A DNA stretch of 6,199 bases from Sphingomicrobium sp. (GTDB taxonomy: Bacteria; Pseudomonadota; Alphaproteobacteria; Sphingomonadales; Sphingomonadaceae). The position numbers and the translations under genes were made by a program. Location: the NCBI GenBank assembly GCA_030146725.1, contig JASLBJ010000262.1, positions 1 to 6,199 on the forward strand, given 5' to 3'. The notes beneath the pieces were generated by a model. That model made no database searches. It was not told the origin of the DNA and saw only the letters and a list, made by a program, of their open reading frames with translations. Of the stretch, positions 5,960-6,199 are shown one piece after another (the first letter of the stretch is position 1; every line of letters starts with the position of its first letter).

Positions 5960-6199
5960 AGCACCCGCCCCCAGAACGCCAGCCCCGGATTGGCCCCGGC
6001 CACCTCCTCCCACTGCGTCAGCCACAGGCTCGCCCCGCGCCGCGCCAGCCGGCCCGACATCGACAGCCGCTCGCCATTGGCGATACTGTCGATCCACACC
6101 GTCCGGCAGCCGATCAGCCGTCCAAGCCACAGCGCGATCAGCCCCGGAGCAGCGCCGGTGGTGACCACGGCATCCGGCCGAAAACGCGCGATCAGCAAC
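5956..6199 (-). CDS. pssD: PssD-like glycosyltransferase subunit (Alg14-like, membrane-anchor half), C-terminal part
   Basis: Only the last 81 codons (80 residues or so plus stop) are in the window; the gene begins beyond the right edge. The visible segment matches the C-terminal half of the Alg14/PssD/CpsF family: RPDAVVTTGAAPGLIALWLG, then CRTVWIDSIANGERLSMSGR, then LWLTQWEEVA. The family is about 150 residues, so roughly half is missing, including the N-terminal GGH-type segment. A TTG at 6198-6196 is unlikely to be the true start because the family has conserved sequence before this point. The protein recruits its catalytic partner PssE to the membrane and helps bind the lipid-linked acceptor (family knowledge). 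Its TGA stop is embedded in the GTG start region of pssE, giving a 4-nt overlap. Orientation shows this unit is transcribed from the right towards the export operon. Confidence 0.9.
   Translation of the reverse strand, partial: LLIARFRPDAVVTTGAAPGLIALWLGRLIGCRTVWIDSIANGERLSMSGRLARRGASLWLTQWEEVAGANPGLAFWGRVL

Noticed and set aside
5959..6130. N-terminal extension of pssE up to 6130
   Set aside because: The extension lies within pssD in another frame, shows no family sequence, and PssE proteins begin just before the VGT motif, which fits GTG 5959.

Overview
The window is GC-rich throughout the coding regions, with strong third-position GC bias and frequent GTG starts. The gene families point to an alphaproteobacterium, most likely a sphingomonad (Sphingomonas, Novosphingobium, Sphingobium and relatives). 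The pointers are an Oar-type TonB-dependent receptor with an N-terminal carboxypeptidase-regulatory-like domain, a compact GumB/GelD-like export protein, a fused polysaccharide co-polymerase/tyrosine kinase, and a PssD/PssE pair. The genus call is inference from gene content, not from a marker gene.

Layout: (1) 1-938, minus strand: the N-terminal 312 residues of a TonB-dependent outer-membrane receptor that runs off the left edge. (2) 939-1283: a 345-bp divergent intergenic region. It carries a good sigma70-type promoter for the receptor and a perfect 20-bp LacI-family-type palindrome just downstream of the predicted transcription start. It also has a smaller inverted repeat and an AT-rich patch that is the best candidate promoter for the rightward operon. 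(3) 1284-5477, plus strand: a tightly overlapping three-gene exopolysaccharide operon made of an outer-membrane export (Wza/GumB-like) protein, a Wzc/ExoP-type co-polymerase with bacterial tyrosine kinase domain, and a membrane-bound polyprenyl-phosphate sugar-phosphate transferase. (4) 5474-6199, minus strand: pssE and the C-terminal part of pssD, the two halves of an Alg13/Alg14-like glycosyltransferase. They are transcribed towards the operon, and the last gene of each unit shares the palindromic tetramer CTAG for its stop codon.

Working model: the initiating transferase loads the first sugar-1-phosphate onto undecaprenyl phosphate. PssD/PssE (anchor plus catalytic half) would add a later sugar. 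The co-polymerase/kinase controls chain length and export, and the Wza/GumB-like protein forms the outer-membrane exit. The polymerase, flippase and other glycosyltransferases are not in the window and are probably beyond the right edge. The TonB receptor is a separate, divergently transcribed unit, and its LacI-type operator suggests sugar-responsive control.

I see no RNA genes, CRISPR array, insertion sequence or clearly new system. The points most worth following up are the operator/promoter geometry of the receptor gene, the degenerate EX2RX2R oligomerisation motif in the tyrosine kinase, and the extreme compaction of gene junctions.
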